Assembly (NCBI RefSeq): GCF_009709615.1
Contig: NZ_WJYA01000004.1
Coordinates: 310,001-374,000 of the forward strand
DNA length: 64,000 bases
Source of the DNA: Winogradskyella ouciana
Lineage (GTDB): Bacteria; Bacteroidota; Bacteroidia; Flavobacteriales; Flavobacteriaceae
Direction: 5' to 3'
The translations under genes and the position numbers were made by a program. The notes under the pieces were generated by a model that worked only from the letters and a program-made list of their open reading frames with translations, did no database searches and had not been told where the DNA came from. Every line of letters starts with the position of its first letter. Within the stretch, counting starts at the first letter, position 1. This document shows, one piece after another, positions 32,691 to 42,933 of this stretch.

Positions 32691-35564
32691 TTAGAGCTTG
32701 ACTAACTTGGTTGTCATTGTTTGTTTATTATCATTTTCAACTTTGACGATATACATTCCTGTATTTAAGGAAGAAATATCAAATGAATCTATTCTTGTAA
32801 AATCACCTTTATAGGACTTTATCATTTTTCCTGATAAATCATAGATCTCAACGTCTGAAACATTGGTGTTGATACTAAATGAAGTACGAGATGGGTTAGG
32901 GTAAATAGTAAAACCAAATAATGACTCATCTTCTACACTCAACACATTTGATGGTTTATTACCTAAGATTCTAAACTGGCCCGCAGGAATAGTGATAGAA
33001 GTTGTTGAATTTGTAATCGTGGTATTTCCTGTTGGATCCATAAGATCGTACCACGTTGAAGTGACACCTGCAGGGAAATTAGTATTTACCGTTTGTGATA
33101 CCACATCAAAGTTTGCTAAAATAATAACGTTCTTTAATTCCGTTGTTGGTATGGAGTTATCAAAGATGTCAATTCTTGGTGTAAAATCGCCAGAAGTCAT
33201 GGTATAATCTCCTTCAAAAACAGGTTCGTCTGTTTTTAATTTATGAAGTTTAGACCAATCATCATAAACTGCTCCTCTAACGGCATCAGCTAACCAATTA
33301 TTTGTCCATTGTGGTTGTGGCTTCGTGTCTAATTTACAATCTCCATCACCTCCGCCAGGTAAATTAACGGTACCATTATTACACGTGAAAATTGAATTTT
33401 CCATACCGAGCTCACCAAAATGCCATATCATTTTAGGACCAGGTACCATTACCGAAACGGCAGCCATAGCAGACATTCTAGAAATGGCCGTATTTAAATC
33501 TTGTACATTATGACTTGCATTACTGGTGTTACCAAATGCTAAATTTTTATACATTAAGCGTTCTTCATCATGACTTTCTGGGTAACCGACAACTCTTGGC
33601 CCATTAAATGAAGGACGAGAGTTATGACCAATACCATTAATGTTTTTGTTTCCATTTTGTCCCATGGTCAACTCATTATAAGGATCAGTCATTTTTCCCC
33701 ACATCATTATTCCTTTACCTTCGTCGAACCTATAATTCGCCCATTCTTTTTCTTCATTTTCGCTTCCTAAATGCTCAAAAATTACATAGTGGTCATCATC
33801 TAAAGACCAAGAATAATCAGCATACTCTTTAAGTACATCTACTCGGTCTTGTTGGTATTGATTAGTGCAACCTTCATTGTTTTCACAATTTTGGGTAAAC
33901 CCTTTGGTTAAATCCCAACGGAATCCGTCAATATTGAATTCTTCAATCCAGTGTTTTACTACACGCTTAACGTAATCTTTTGTTCTAGGGTTAGAGTGAT
34001 CATAATCACTACCTACACTATAACTATGTTGTGCAATTTCATTAAAATAAGGGTTGTCACTACTTGGATCTCCCCAACCGTCACCATCAGGATCGTTCAT
34101 CCACATTCTTACCATAGGGCTTCTTCCAAAGGCGTGATTTAATGCGATATCCAGTATTACTGCGATTCCATTTTGATGACAAACATCAATAAATTCTTTA
34201 AACTTTTCTTCTGTACCATAAAACTTATCCAAAGCCATATGAAATGAAGTGTTGTAGCCCCAACTTTCATTACCTTCAAACTCCATAACTGGCATTAACT
34301 GAATGGCATTGATATTAAGATTTTTGAAATAATCGATTCTATCTATAAGATCTTGATAGTTTCTATCAGCATCAAAATCCCTAACCAAAACTTCATATAT
34401 AATTAAATCTTCCTTCTTTGGTTTTTCAAAATTTGTAACCTGCCAATTATAAGCTGTCTGACCAGTTTGAAGTACAGTGACCTCACGCTCTTGACCTGTA
34501 GGATATGCTGGTAAGTTAGGATATGTTGATGAAGGAATAAAAGGATCATCAAACGGAGATAAAACTAAAGTAGAATAAGGATCCGCTACCTTAACTAAAG
34601 ACGGAGAATTTGCAGTTGGTGTTTTATCTGCTACCCAATATTGATAAGTTTCTACTTGGCCCGGAGTTAATCCTGTAAGTTCTATCCAGAATTTATTGTT
34701 TCTGGTCACATCTTTTTTCATGGCATAATTAGAATCTGGTTGCCAGTTATTAAAACTTCCTGCCAGATACACAAAATCTTTCCCAGTAGCATATAAAACT
34801 AGTACTGCCGTATTGTCGTCAATATATGTAATACCATCTTGATAATTGGTTGGCATGATGCCAATATTTGATCCTGGGTCAATGAGAACACTAAACTCTT
34901 TTGTAATTGTAGTACCATCTAAAACAGCAACCAACTCATAATTTGTGTTTTCTGTAATATTAGTAACAGTGTAAGAGTAGCTATTAGTTGAGCCATCCGT
35001 GTCAATAACAGATCCATTTGCGCTTAGTGTGTAACTTGCATTTCCGCCAATATTAGTTGCAGAAATAGCTAAGTCATCACCAGAATTAATGATAGTTGTA
35101 TCATCGCTAGGAGAAGTTAAACTAACCTGAAATGTCCCAATCTCAAAAATAAAGTCATTACAGCCACTAGCTTTAAACTCTTGCGAACCATCTTCATTTC
35201 TAAATACCATTCCCATTAAAACAGCGTTCGCGGCTTGGGTTGCGGTTAGACCGTAATAGGTTTCTGGCACTAAGGTTATAGAGTATATACCACTCCCTTG
35301 GCTTGTCATTTGGCCAACACCATCATCTTGTCCCCAATTTCCAACAACACTAATATTAAAAGCATTATCGCTATCACCTACACCAGAGTGCATATACACT
35401 TTGTTTGGGCTAGTAAAACCATCGCAGTCAGTAGCTGTACTATTGATGTCTAGAGTTATGGTTATGCTTTCATCAATTTCAAATGGGTTGGGTGTAATAG
35501 TCACTTGACTAAACATAAGTAATGAAAAGCCAAAGCATAAAATTGATAAGTAGAACTTTTTCAT
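32691..35564 (-). CDS. GH13 alpha-amylase with T9SS sorting domain, secreted
   Basis: The 957-residue protein has a signal peptide (to about residue 19). The N-terminal region (20-145) resembles SusE-like starch-binding sequence, followed by an Ig-like part and a CBM48-like domain (about 250-345, VYLAGSFNNWQP). The GH13 barrel starts near 388 with LDIALNHAFG, nucleophile D551 in DGFRWDLTKG, acid/base E597 in VIFEHLGSE, and H665-D666 in YPESHDEE. It ends with a T9SS type A domain (FTIYPNPSRTSFSI ... GMYIVKVEND). It should be attached to the cell surface and start starch or glycogen cleavage, in the place of SusG. It is last in the susC-susD-susE unit, after a terminator-like hairpin. Confidence 0.93.
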   Translation of the reverse strand: MKKFYLSILCFGFSLLMFSQVTITPNPFEIDESITITLDINSTATDCDGFTSPNKVYMHSGVGDSDNAFNISVVGNWGQDDGVGQMTSQGSGIYSITLVPETYYGLTATQAANAVLMGMVFRNEDGSQEFKASGCNDFIFEIGTFQVSLTSPSDDTTIINSGDDLAISATNIGGNASYTLSANGSVIDTDGSTNSYSYTVTNITENTNYELVAVLDGTTITKEFSVLIDPGSNIGIMPTNYQDGITYIDDNTAVLVLYATGKDFVYLAGSFNNWQPDSNYAMKKDVTRNNKFWIELTGLTPGQVETYQYWVADKTPTANSPSLVKVADPYSTLVLSPFDDPFIPSSTYPNLPAYPTGQEREVTVLQTGQTAYNWQVTNFEKPKKEDLIIYEVLVRDFDADRNYQDLIDRIDYFKNLNINAIQLMPVMEFEGNESWGYNTSFHMALDKFYGTEEKFKEFIDVCHQNGIAVILDIALNHAFGRSPMVRMWMNDPDGDGWGDPSSDNPYFNEIAQHSYSVGSDYDHSNPRTKDYVKRVVKHWIEEFNIDGFRWDLTKGFTQNCENNEGCTNQYQQDRVDVLKEYADYSWSLDDDHYVIFEHLGSENEEKEWANYRFDEGKGIMMWGKMTDPYNELTMGQNGNKNINGIGHNSRPSFNGPRVVGYPESHDEERLMYKNLAFGNTSNASHNVQDLNTAISRMSAMAAVSVMVPGPKMIWHFGELGMENSIFTCNNGTVNLPGGGDGDCKLDTKPQPQWTNNWLADAVRGAVYDDWSKLHKLKTDEPVFEGDYTMTSGDFTPRIDIFDNSIPTTELKNVIILANFDVVSQTVNTNFPAGVTSTWYDLMDPTGNTTITNSTTSITIPAGQFRILGNKPSNVLSVEDESLFGFTIYPNPSRTSFSINTNVSDVEIYDLSGKMIKSYKGDFTRIDSFDISSLNTGMYIVKVENDNKQTMTTKLVKL

Positions 35565-35583
35565 AGAAGTTTTTGTTTTTAAA

Positions 35584-35609
35584 AAAAGGGCTGAAAAATC
35601 AGCCCTTTT
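35584..35609 (-). terminator. Hairpin with T run between the SusE-like gene and the GH13 gene
   Basis: AAAAGGGCTGA (35584-35594), loop AAAA, TCAGCCCTTTT (35599-35609) is a perfect 11-bp stem, preceded by A and followed by T on the plus strand. On the minus strand it lies between the SusE-like stop (35633) and the amylase start (35564). It likely trims transcription so that less of the message reaches the amylase gene. Confidence 0.75.
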
Positions 35610-35632
35610 AGGTTTAAGGGTTATACCCTAAA

Positions 35633-36982
35633 TTATTGAATTTTATTAAGTTGGTAAGTGCCATTAGCAACATCTAATCTAACTCTGTATAATCCAGCAG
35701 TTACAGCAATATTATCACCACCAGCATCTATAGTTCCATCAGCACCAGTATCTCCATAGTCAGAAGCCCAATCGTTATTAGCTCTGAATTTAACTTCACC
35801 ATCAACAAGAGTAGCAATGTCTCCGTAGTAAACATCTGGTTGTATTTGAGTTAAAGCGAAATCTGGACCAGCTCCACCCCAATCATTATAACCAGAACCT
35901 ACAACACCCCAAACATCAGTAGATTCGATTGAGTAAGTGTTGTCGTTGAAGTTTAAAGTTATTTGGTAATGTCCTGCACTTACAGGGATGTTATCTCCTC
36001 CGCCATCTAATGTACCATCTAAACCAGTATCACCAAAGTCAGTAACCCATTCGTTGTTTTGTCTGAATTTAATTTCACCATCTACCAATCTAATGCCAAC
36101 TTTAAAGGTATCAGTAGTATAGTCGTAGTAGAACTTTCCATCAGGACCTGCTCCACCCCAATCATTATAACCAGAGCCAACAACTCCCCAAGAGAAATCT
36201 TCCATCATGTAAGTACCAGCAGCAATATCTAAAGTGATTTTATACGTTCCAGCAGTTACAGCGATGTTTGCACCACCTGCATCAAGAGTACCATCAGCAC
36301 CGTCGTCACCAAAGTCATTTACCCATTCGTTATTTTCTCTAAACTTAATCTCACCATCAATAAGTGTTACGTAAGCTACAAAGACATCGGCAGTACTTGT
36401 AGTATAGAACTGACCGTCAGGGCCAGCTCCGCCCCAGTCATTATAACCAGAACCAACAACACCCCAAGATGCTGGCATAATTCCGCCACCACCTGTTCCA
36501 GTGCTCTCTAATAATTCTACATTTAATACCATAACATTTGAAAATGCTTCTGTTCCACTACCAGTATCACCTGGATATGCTCTTAATCTCACAGAAAATG
36601 ATCCAGTATTTGGCTCTGGACTATCTGGATCAGCGTCTAAACCAGCTTCCATAGCAACACTCATCATTTGTCCAATAGTCATTGCTATTTCGTTAGACGT
36701 GGTTGATGAAACAACAGTAGCATCTGTAAAATCTCCACTTACTGAGCTTTGTAGTTCGTAAGTAACATTTGTTGGTGCACCAAAATCTGCGCTGACCCAA
36801 GTGAATCTTTCACCAAGATTACTTGAAGTTGCAGCAGCAAGTACATAGTTATCTAAAGTAGAATTTGTAAACACAAACCCTTCTGGTTCTTGTGTTGTGA
36901 AAACAACGTCATCTTCAGTTTCACAACTATTAAAACTTATTAAGGCTAAGATGAAAAGGCCTAAAATTGATAATTTTTTCAT
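35633..36982 (-). CDS. susE: SusE-like surface glycan-binding lipoprotein with triple repeat
   Basis: The 449-residue protein has the lipoprotein signal MKKLSILGLFILALISFNSC. Residues about 25-155 are a SusE-type Ig-like domain (FVFTNSTLDNYVLAAA, YELQSSVSGDFTDATVVSS). Three tandem domains follow at about 173-264, 265-357 and 358-449, each opening WGVVGSGYNDWGGAGPD and carrying VDGEIKFRxNNEW and GTLDAGGxNIxVTAG blocks. They are like the CBM-type repeats of SusE/SusF starch-binding proteins; each likely binds alpha-glucan through aromatic residues. The DNA copies (35636-36466) are also close, so the array probably grew by recent duplication. It sits 18 bases after susD. Confidence 0.9.
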   Translation of the reverse strand: MKKLSILGLFILALISFNSCETEDDVVFTTQEPEGFVFTNSTLDNYVLAAATSSNLGERFTWVSADFGAPTNVTYELQSSVSGDFTDATVVSSTTSNEIAMTIGQMMSVAMEAGLDADPDSPEPNTGSFSVRLRAYPGDTGSGTEAFSNVMVLNVELLESTGTGGGGIMPASWGVVGSGYNDWGGAGPDGQFYTTSTADVFVAYVTLIDGEIKFRENNEWVNDFGDDGADGTLDAGGANIAVTAGTYKITLDIAAGTYMMEDFSWGVVGSGYNDWGGAGPDGKFYYDYTTDTFKVGIRLVDGEIKFRQNNEWVTDFGDTGLDGTLDGGGDNIPVSAGHYQITLNFNDNTYSIESTDVWGVVGSGYNDWGGAGPDFALTQIQPDVYYGDIATLVDGEVKFRANNDWASDYGDTGADGTIDAGGDNIAVTAGLYRVRLDVANGTYQLNKIQ

Positions 36983-37000
36983 GTTATTTTTTAGTGTTAA

Positions 37001-38632
37001 TTAGTATCCTGGGTTTTGTTCTAAGTTGGTATTTATACCTAAGTCTGTTGCAGGTAATGGCATTAAATCTCTAAAGGATTCTGTTGTAGTACCAGATTGT
37101 ACTCCACCTTTCCATTGCCAAACGCCATTATCTGAGAATTGATCAAATCTTATTAAATCAGTTCTTCTGTGAGCTTCCCAGTATAATTCTCTAGAGCGCT
37201 CGTCTATAATGAAATCCAAGGTTAAATCAGCTTCAGATATGTTTCCACTTGTGTCGCCATATGCACGTTCTCTCAGTTCATTAATATATCCAACAGCGGT
37301 ACTGGCACTACCGCCGCCGCCTCTTAAGAAAGCTTCTGCATACATTAAATATGCATCTGCCAATCTAAACATTGGGAAGTCAATATCCGTATGGTCTCCT
37401 GTAGTATCCGATCCTGGGTTTCCGTTCACATCTACATTTCGGTATTTAGCAACGGCAAAACCATCAGTAAATGTAGCCACAGACATAATGTCTTTGGACT
37501 GCCCATCTGTATAAAGTAACTCACGTCCGTCTGCTGAATTTTCTTCACCAGGGAATTGCTCAACAAATGTTGGTGTAGTTCTAATGCCAAACCAACCACC
37601 ATTGATTCCAAAATCCGAAGGATCCATAGATCCACCAACTGGGGCATGTGTTAAAAATGTCATACCTCCAAAGGCCTGTGTTCTCTGACCATCAAAAGGA
37701 ATTGTAAAGATAACTTCGTCTTGTGCACCATTAGAATCGTTGTCTGCTAAGAAAGAATGGAAATAAGGGATGTCTGGAATGGAGTATCCTGCACCAATAA
37801 TATTATTAGTATAAGTAATTACGTCTGCATATCTTGGTGTACCAGTATATACTTCAGCATTTAAATAAATCTTAGCCAATAACATCCAAGCAGCAGCTCT
37901 ATCAGCTCTACCATATTCATTGCTTCTAGGAGCAGCCATATTATCTGTGATTGCTAATAATTCAGACTCAATGAAATCAAATAAATCAGCTCTTTGTATT
38001 TGTGGTGGAAGAAATGCTCCAATAGGATCGTCCTCAGTTACAAATGGCGGATTTGCAAATAAATCCATGGCATGCCAATAGGTGAGCGCACGCATAAAAC
38101 GAACTTCTGATCTAAAGGTCTGAATGTCAGCTCTCAATTCTGAAGAGACACCTCTACCATCTAATTTACTATCCGTAGTTTGTCGTAAAAATTCATTACA
38201 TAATGCAACTTGGTACATTAGTCTACTGTACATGGTTCTGATAAATTCGTTACCAGAGGTCCAAACTTGACCGTGTAAATCTTGAATTGTACCGTCATTC
38301 CACGCAATAAGCGCTTCATCAGTTGTGAGTTCTTGCATTTTCCAATACAATCTTAGATAATTGGAAAACCCTTCGTCTAAACCGGCTAAATCTGGTGCGC
38401 CTGCAGGACCTTCCTGACCGCTCAAAGAGATTCCAGCATAAATTTTAGCTAAAAATTCTTTGTAAGCATTAGGGTCTTCAAACGCAGCATCGCCAGTAAG
38501 ACGTTCGTCTTCTGGTTGTAAATCTAATCGGTCTGCACAAGATTGCACAAAAAGTGCAATAGCAAAGACCAAGAAGATACTTTTAATTGTTCTTAACATC
38601 ATAGCTTTGTTGTTTATATATTTATTTTTCAT
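37001..38632 (-). CDS. susD: SusD/RagB-family starch-binding lipoprotein
   Basis: The 543-residue protein is a SusD-type lipoprotein with lipobox FVQSC. The listed ATG lies right after the susC stop; an inner ATG-ATG ten codons in (MMLRTIKSIFLVFAIAL) gives a more usual signal peptide and may be the real start. Family features are the TPR-rich core (VRFMRALTYWHAMDLFANPP, RADRAAAWMLLAKIYLNAEV), the late FPMFRLADAYLMYAEAFLRG and the terminal RSRELYWEAHRRTDLIRF. It forms the lid of the SusC barrel and captures maltodextrins at the surface. Confidence 0.95.
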   Translation of the reverse strand: MKNKYINNKAMMLRTIKSIFLVFAIALFVQSCADRLDLQPEDERLTGDAAFEDPNAYKEFLAKIYAGISLSGQEGPAGAPDLAGLDEGFSNYLRLYWKMQELTTDEALIAWNDGTIQDLHGQVWTSGNEFIRTMYSRLMYQVALCNEFLRQTTDSKLDGRGVSSELRADIQTFRSEVRFMRALTYWHAMDLFANPPFVTEDDPIGAFLPPQIQRADLFDFIESELLAITDNMAAPRSNEYGRADRAAAWMLLAKIYLNAEVYTGTPRYADVITYTNNIIGAGYSIPDIPYFHSFLADNDSNGAQDEVIFTIPFDGQRTQAFGGMTFLTHAPVGGSMDPSDFGINGGWFGIRTTPTFVEQFPGEENSADGRELLYTDGQSKDIMSVATFTDGFAVAKYRNVDVNGNPGSDTTGDHTDIDFPMFRLADAYLMYAEAFLRGGGGSASTAVGYINELRERAYGDTSGNISEADLTLDFIIDERSRELYWEAHRRTDLIRFDQFSDNGVWQWKGGVQSGTTTESFRDLMPLPATDLGINTNLEQNPGY

Positions 38633-38637
38633 TTTTT

Positions 38638-41553
38638 TTAAAATGTAAAGTTTAAGCCTAATACAATATCTCTAGTTCTTGGATAGAAATTATTTTCTAT
38701 ACCATTACTAATTTCAGGATCTAAGCCATCATATTCAGTGATTACAAAAACGTTTGTAGCCGTTAAGGAAGTTCTTAATGTCATTTTTGAGAAAGGAATT
38801 GTGTAACCAAGAGAGATGTTATCCAATCTTACAAAATCAGCACGCTGAATATATAAATCTGAAAACAGCTCTTGATTAGTAAATCCAGTATTTAATAAAC
38901 TAGCGTGTCCATTTGCTTGGTAACCAGGTTGGTTTACAATGGCATTAGTATTACCTCTATCTGAGGCTACATTGTTATACACATAGTTTCCAAAACTTCC
39001 TCTGAATGTAAAATTCAAGTCCAAGTTCTTATATCTAAAGTTATTAGTGAAACCAATAAAAGCATCTGGTGTAGCCTTTTTATAAGCTTGTCTGTCTGCT
39101 TCAGTAATTTGGTTATCCCCATTAACATCTACGTAAGAACCAGCGATTGGGTTTCCATTGTCATCATAAACTTGCCTGAATACAAAAAACGTAGTTGGAT
39201 CATAACCAGGTCTTAAAATTTGAATATTGTTACCTACACCACCAGAAATACCTCCAGTTGGTAACGTAAAGTTAGGATCATCACTTAAACTTAACTTAGT
39301 AATTTCTACATCCTGAAATGTTAAGTTAAAATTAGTGTCCCATCCAAAGTTTTCGGTTTGCGAGATAATACCATTAAGGCTTAATTCTATACCTCTACTT
39401 GTGGCTTCACCGACGTTAGTAATCAGTAAATCAGTAAGATTGGCACCAGCTGGTACAGGAACACGAGATAATAAATCTTCAGTTTCTCTATAATAAGCAT
39501 CAATAGTACCTGTAAGTCTATTGTTAAAAAGACCGAAGTCTAAAGCTACATTATATTGTGTGGTTTCCTCCCATTTAAGTTCTTCATCAAAACCTTCTGG
39601 TCTTAACGTTTGGAAGAAAATAGGATCACCATTTGGTAACGTACCAAATTGAATATTGGCAGCGTTGTTACGAGATGGTGTATAAATGCCTAAATAACCA
39701 TAATTCTGCCCAATTTCTTGCTGACCAGTAACACCCCAACCAGCTCTAAGTTTTAAGTTAGAGAAGAAAGAGTTGTCCATAAAACTTTCGTTCGTCATCT
39801 TCCAACCCACAGAGACACCTGGGAAAGAACCCCAACGATTATCTTCACTAAATCTCGAAGAACCATCACGTCTATAACTTGCAGATATTAAGTACTTGTC
39901 TGCAATATCAAAACTTGCTCTTGCAAAATAAGACTCAAGTGCATTTCTATTAATATCAGTATCAGTAAGTGTTGTAGCGGATACTCTATCTACAAAACTT
40001 TTGATATAAAATTCTTGGAAAGCGTGACCCGCTGTAATATCTAATTTTGTATCAATAGACTCAACATCTTTCTTGTAATTTAAATAGAAATCTAATGATG
40101 TATTTCTGTTAAGACCAGTAGATACTTCATTTGTTGGTACTCCACCTGAGTTATTTGGATTAGCAGCTGAGAAAACGTAACCATCATTTTCAGCGTAATC
40201 TATACCAGCATTGACATTTAACCTTAAGTCTCTTAAGAACCAAAACTTATAATCAACATTAAAGTTTGAAATAACTCGCTTTATAGTTTGTCTATTGTTG
40301 TAATTGTTGTTATCTAATAAAAACACAGGGTTGGCAGGTGCTAGATTTGCACTAGTACCATATTGTGTGTAGTTACCGTTTTCATCAAATACAGGTTGCG
40401 TAGGGTCAAAAGATATTGCAGCACCTATTGCACCTTCATTTGCATAAGTGTATTCATCTTGAATTCCTTTAGCAACTAAAGTCAATTTTAGATCATTATC
40501 CAGAAAACGGTGAACAAACGACGTGTTGATGCCGTTTCTTTCGTATAAATCATCGAGTGGCCCTTCTTGAGATACATGGTTTAAATTTACTCTAAAGTTA
40601 AATCTTTCGTATCCTTTAGAAACTGTAATATTATGAATTGCTCCAATACCAGTTGTAAAAATTTCATCTTGCCAATTTGTGTTGGCACCACCAAACGATG
40701 AGGTATCACCTCCGTTATCCGTAACTACTTGCATATATTGCTCAGCGTTTAAAACATCTACAGTGTTAGTAACACTTCTCGTTGATGCCTGTAAACCATA
40801 CTCAACTTTAAAAGGCTGATTTGCACTTCCTTTTTTCGTAGTAATTAGTATAACACCGTTAGATGCTCTAGAACCATAAATGGCAGTAGCAGAGGCATCT
40901 TTAAGTACCACAAAATCTTCAATGTCAGCTGGGTTAATAGCGTTTAAAGCATTTCTACTTCCTTGCGCACCACCACGTTGATCAATTGGAAGCCCGTCAA
41001 TTACAATTAATGGGTCATTGGTTGCACCAAAATTAGAGCCTAATGAAGCTCCACCACGAATTCTAATTTCACCACCTTCACCAGCAGCACCTCCACCAGA
41101 TGTAATTCTAACACCTGCAGCTTTACCAGCAATAAGTTGCTGTGGCGCTACAATGGCTCCACGGTTAAATTCTTCATCGCCTACTTTTTCTACAGCACCT
41201 GTGGCGTCTTGTTTCGTTGTAGAACCATAACCGATAAGTACTACTTCATCTAATTGAGCTGCGTCTTCTTCCAAAACTACATCAACGGTAGCTTGTCCGT
41301 TAAAGACTATTTCTTGCGACTTGTAACCAACATAAGAAATCACAATAGTTTCTCCTTGGTTGACTTCAATTGTGTATTTTCCATCGAAATCGGTCGATGT
41401 TCCTCTCGAAGTCCCTTTTACCAGAATATTTACACCTGGTAAAGGCATAGCGTTTGCTTTGTCTGTTACTGTACCACTGACAGTTGATTGTGCCATCAGA
41501 GTAGCTGGTATCATAATTAAACAGATTATTAAAGCATTTAAGAATGTTTTCAT
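38638..41553 (-). CDS. susC: SusC/RagA-family TonB-dependent outer-membrane transporter
   Basis: The 971-residue protein has a signal peptide ending LMAQ. A carboxypeptidase-regulatory-like domain follows (VSGTVTDKANAMPLPGVNIL, IVISYVGYKSQEI), then the TonB-box/plug region (LDEVVLIGYGSTTKQDATGA, IRIRGGASLGSN, DPLIVIDGLPI, SATAIYGSRASNGVILITTK) and a long barrel ending DIVLGLNFTF. It imports maltodextrins across the outer membrane with energy from TonB. It starts the susCDE unit and is divergent from the LacI regulator across a 283-base region. Confidence 0.96.
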   Translation of the reverse strand: MKTFLNALIICLIMIPATLMAQSTVSGTVTDKANAMPLPGVNILVKGTSRGTSTDFDGKYTIEVNQGETIVISYVGYKSQEIVFNGQATVDVVLEEDAAQLDEVVLIGYGSTTKQDATGAVEKVGDEEFNRGAIVAPQQLIAGKAAGVRITSGGGAAGEGGEIRIRGGASLGSNFGATNDPLIVIDGLPIDQRGGAQGSRNALNAINPADIEDFVVLKDASATAIYGSRASNGVILITTKKGSANQPFKVEYGLQASTRSVTNTVDVLNAEQYMQVVTDNGGDTSSFGGANTNWQDEIFTTGIGAIHNITVSKGYERFNFRVNLNHVSQEGPLDDLYERNGINTSFVHRFLDNDLKLTLVAKGIQDEYTYANEGAIGAAISFDPTQPVFDENGNYTQYGTSANLAPANPVFLLDNNNYNNRQTIKRVISNFNVDYKFWFLRDLRLNVNAGIDYAENDGYVFSAANPNNSGGVPTNEVSTGLNRNTSLDFYLNYKKDVESIDTKLDITAGHAFQEFYIKSFVDRVSATTLTDTDINRNALESYFARASFDIADKYLISASYRRDGSSRFSEDNRWGSFPGVSVGWKMTNESFMDNSFFSNLKLRAGWGVTGQQEIGQNYGYLGIYTPSRNNAANIQFGTLPNGDPIFFQTLRPEGFDEELKWEETTQYNVALDFGLFNNRLTGTIDAYYRETEDLLSRVPVPAGANLTDLLITNVGEATSRGIELSLNGIISQTENFGWDTNFNLTFQDVEITKLSLSDDPNFTLPTGGISGGVGNNIQILRPGYDPTTFFVFRQVYDDNGNPIAGSYVDVNGDNQITEADRQAYKKATPDAFIGFTNNFRYKNLDLNFTFRGSFGNYVYNNVASDRGNTNAIVNQPGYQANGHASLLNTGFTNQELFSDLYIQRADFVRLDNISLGYTIPFSKMTLRTSLTATNVFVITEYDGLDPEISNGIENNFYPRTRDIVLGLNFTF

Positions 41554-41663
41554 ACAATGTTTTTAAGTTAATTGCTTAGTTAATTGATTTATATTTTCAC
41601 TTCTTGGGTTAAATCTATGTAAAATTAATGTGATTTAAGTGTTAAAAGGCAAACGAGACCTAA

Positions 41664-41677
41664 CGCAAACGTTTTCG
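41664..41677. promoter_or_regulatory. LacI-type operator between susC and the regulator
   Basis: CGCAAACGTTTTCG is a dyad of the form CGnAAACGTTTnCG with central CG, the typical shape of LacI/GalR-family operators. It lies 111 bases upstream of susC and 160 upstream of the lacI-like gene. The rest of this 283-base gap shows A/T-rich leader sequence and the 16-base motif at 41589-41604. Confidence 0.75.
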
Positions 41678-41836
41678 TGTTAAAAACTTTTCTGAAATTA
41701 TTGATAGTGAGAGTAAAATAGTAAAAAAATGAGATATTTTCAATTGAGAGCTGTTAAAATTACCAAGTCCCGAAAAGCTGTAAAACTATTTTTGGTGTAT
41801 ATTCGTTTTAAAGATCCCTTAGTTAGTTTATAATAC

Positions 41837-42886
41837 ATGAAACGAAAAATAACCCTTAAGCAAATTGCTAAAGAACTAGATGTCTCCATTTCAACCGTAT
41901 CAAAGGCACTGCGTAATAGTGTGGAAATTAGTGAAGATACGAAGCAAAAAGTCCAAGCTTTTGCGAAATTGTACAACTACAGACCCAACAATATTGCCTT
42001 AAGTCTTAAAAACAGAAAAACCAATACTATTGGAATTATTATCCCAGAAATTGTCCATCATTTTTTCTCTAAGGTCATTAGTGGAGTAGAGACTGTAGCC
42101 AACAATAGAGGTTATAATGTTATTGTTGGTCTTTCAAATGAATCGTTCTCTAAAGAGGTCATAAATATGGAAATGCTCGCCAATGGTAGTATTGATGGCT
42201 TTATTTTGTCAATTTCAAAAGAAACATTGCAGCAACAAGATTATCATCATTTTAATGAAACGATGAGCCAGGGTATGCCTATTGTTATGTTTGACCGTGT
42301 AATAGCAGACATTAAATGCGATAAAGTTATTGTAGATGATTATAAGGGCTCGAAAAATGCAGTAGAAAAACTGATAACCAATGGATGTAAATCTATTGCT
42401 CTAATTACAACCAAAGATTATGTAAGTGTTGGTAAGTTACGTACTCAGGGCTATTTAGAGGCTTTGCATGAACACAAGATGACTCCAAAGGCGGAGCTTA
42501 TCCTCAAAATTGACGACACATTAGATTACGAAGTTCATTTGGACGCGTTAGAGTTAGAAATCGAACAACTTTTTAAATCAAATAAAAAGATTGATGGTGT
42601 ATTTGCAGTTAATGAATTGTATGCTTTATCGGCAATGAAAGTCGCTAGGAAATTAGGCTTGGATATACCAAATGATATTCAGGTTATTGGTTTTACCGAT
42701 GGTGTTTTGTCAAAACATGCCACACCAAGCTTAACTACGGTAAGTCAGCATGCACAACAGATGGGAGAGACTGCAGCAAATCTGTTAATCGATAAGTTAG
42801 AAAACGAGTTTGATGATGAGAAGGAAGAAGAGTTTCAAACGGTTGTCATCGCTACGGAATTGATAGAACGCGAATCCACCAAATAG
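41837..42886 (+). CDS. LacI-family transcriptional regulator of the alpha-glucan locus
   Basis: The 349-residue protein has the LacI helix-turn-helix and hinge: TLKQIAKELDVSISTVSKAL, SVEISEDTKQKVQAFAKLYN and YRPNNIALSLKNRKTNTIGI. The sugar-binding domain has IDGFILSISKET, MPIVMFDRVIADIKCDKVIV, DGVFAVNELYALSAMKVAR and ATPSLTTVSQHAQQMG. It probably senses maltose or maltodextrin and acts on the dyad at 41664-41677 and perhaps on the operon starting at 43017. It takes the role that SusR has in Bacteroides, but it is an unrelated regulator type. Confidence 0.93.
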   Translation: MKRKITLKQIAKELDVSISTVSKALRNSVEISEDTKQKVQAFAKLYNYRPNNIALSLKNRKTNTIGIIIPEIVHHFFSKVISGVETVANNRGYNVIVGLSNESFSKEVINMEMLANGSIDGFILSISKETLQQQDYHHFNETMSQGMPIVMFDRVIADIKCDKVIVDDYKGSKNAVEKLITNGCKSIALITTKDYVSVGKLRTQGYLEALHEHKMTPKAELILKIDDTLDYEVHLDALELEIEQLFKSNKKIDGVFAVNELYALSAMKVARKLGLDIPNDIQVIGFTDGVLSKHATPSLTTVSQHAQQMGETAANLLIDKLENEFDDEKEEEFQTVVIATELIERESTK

Positions 42887-42933
42887 AAATTTAACATTGC
42901 CATTTTAAAAACTTTTATATCTTTACCACGAAA

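Noticed and set aside
35636..36466. Regularly spaced similar DNA in the SusE-like region, considered as a repeat array or CRISPR
   Set aside because: The units are about 276 bases long, in frame and encode protein domains; no short repeat-spacer pattern is present.
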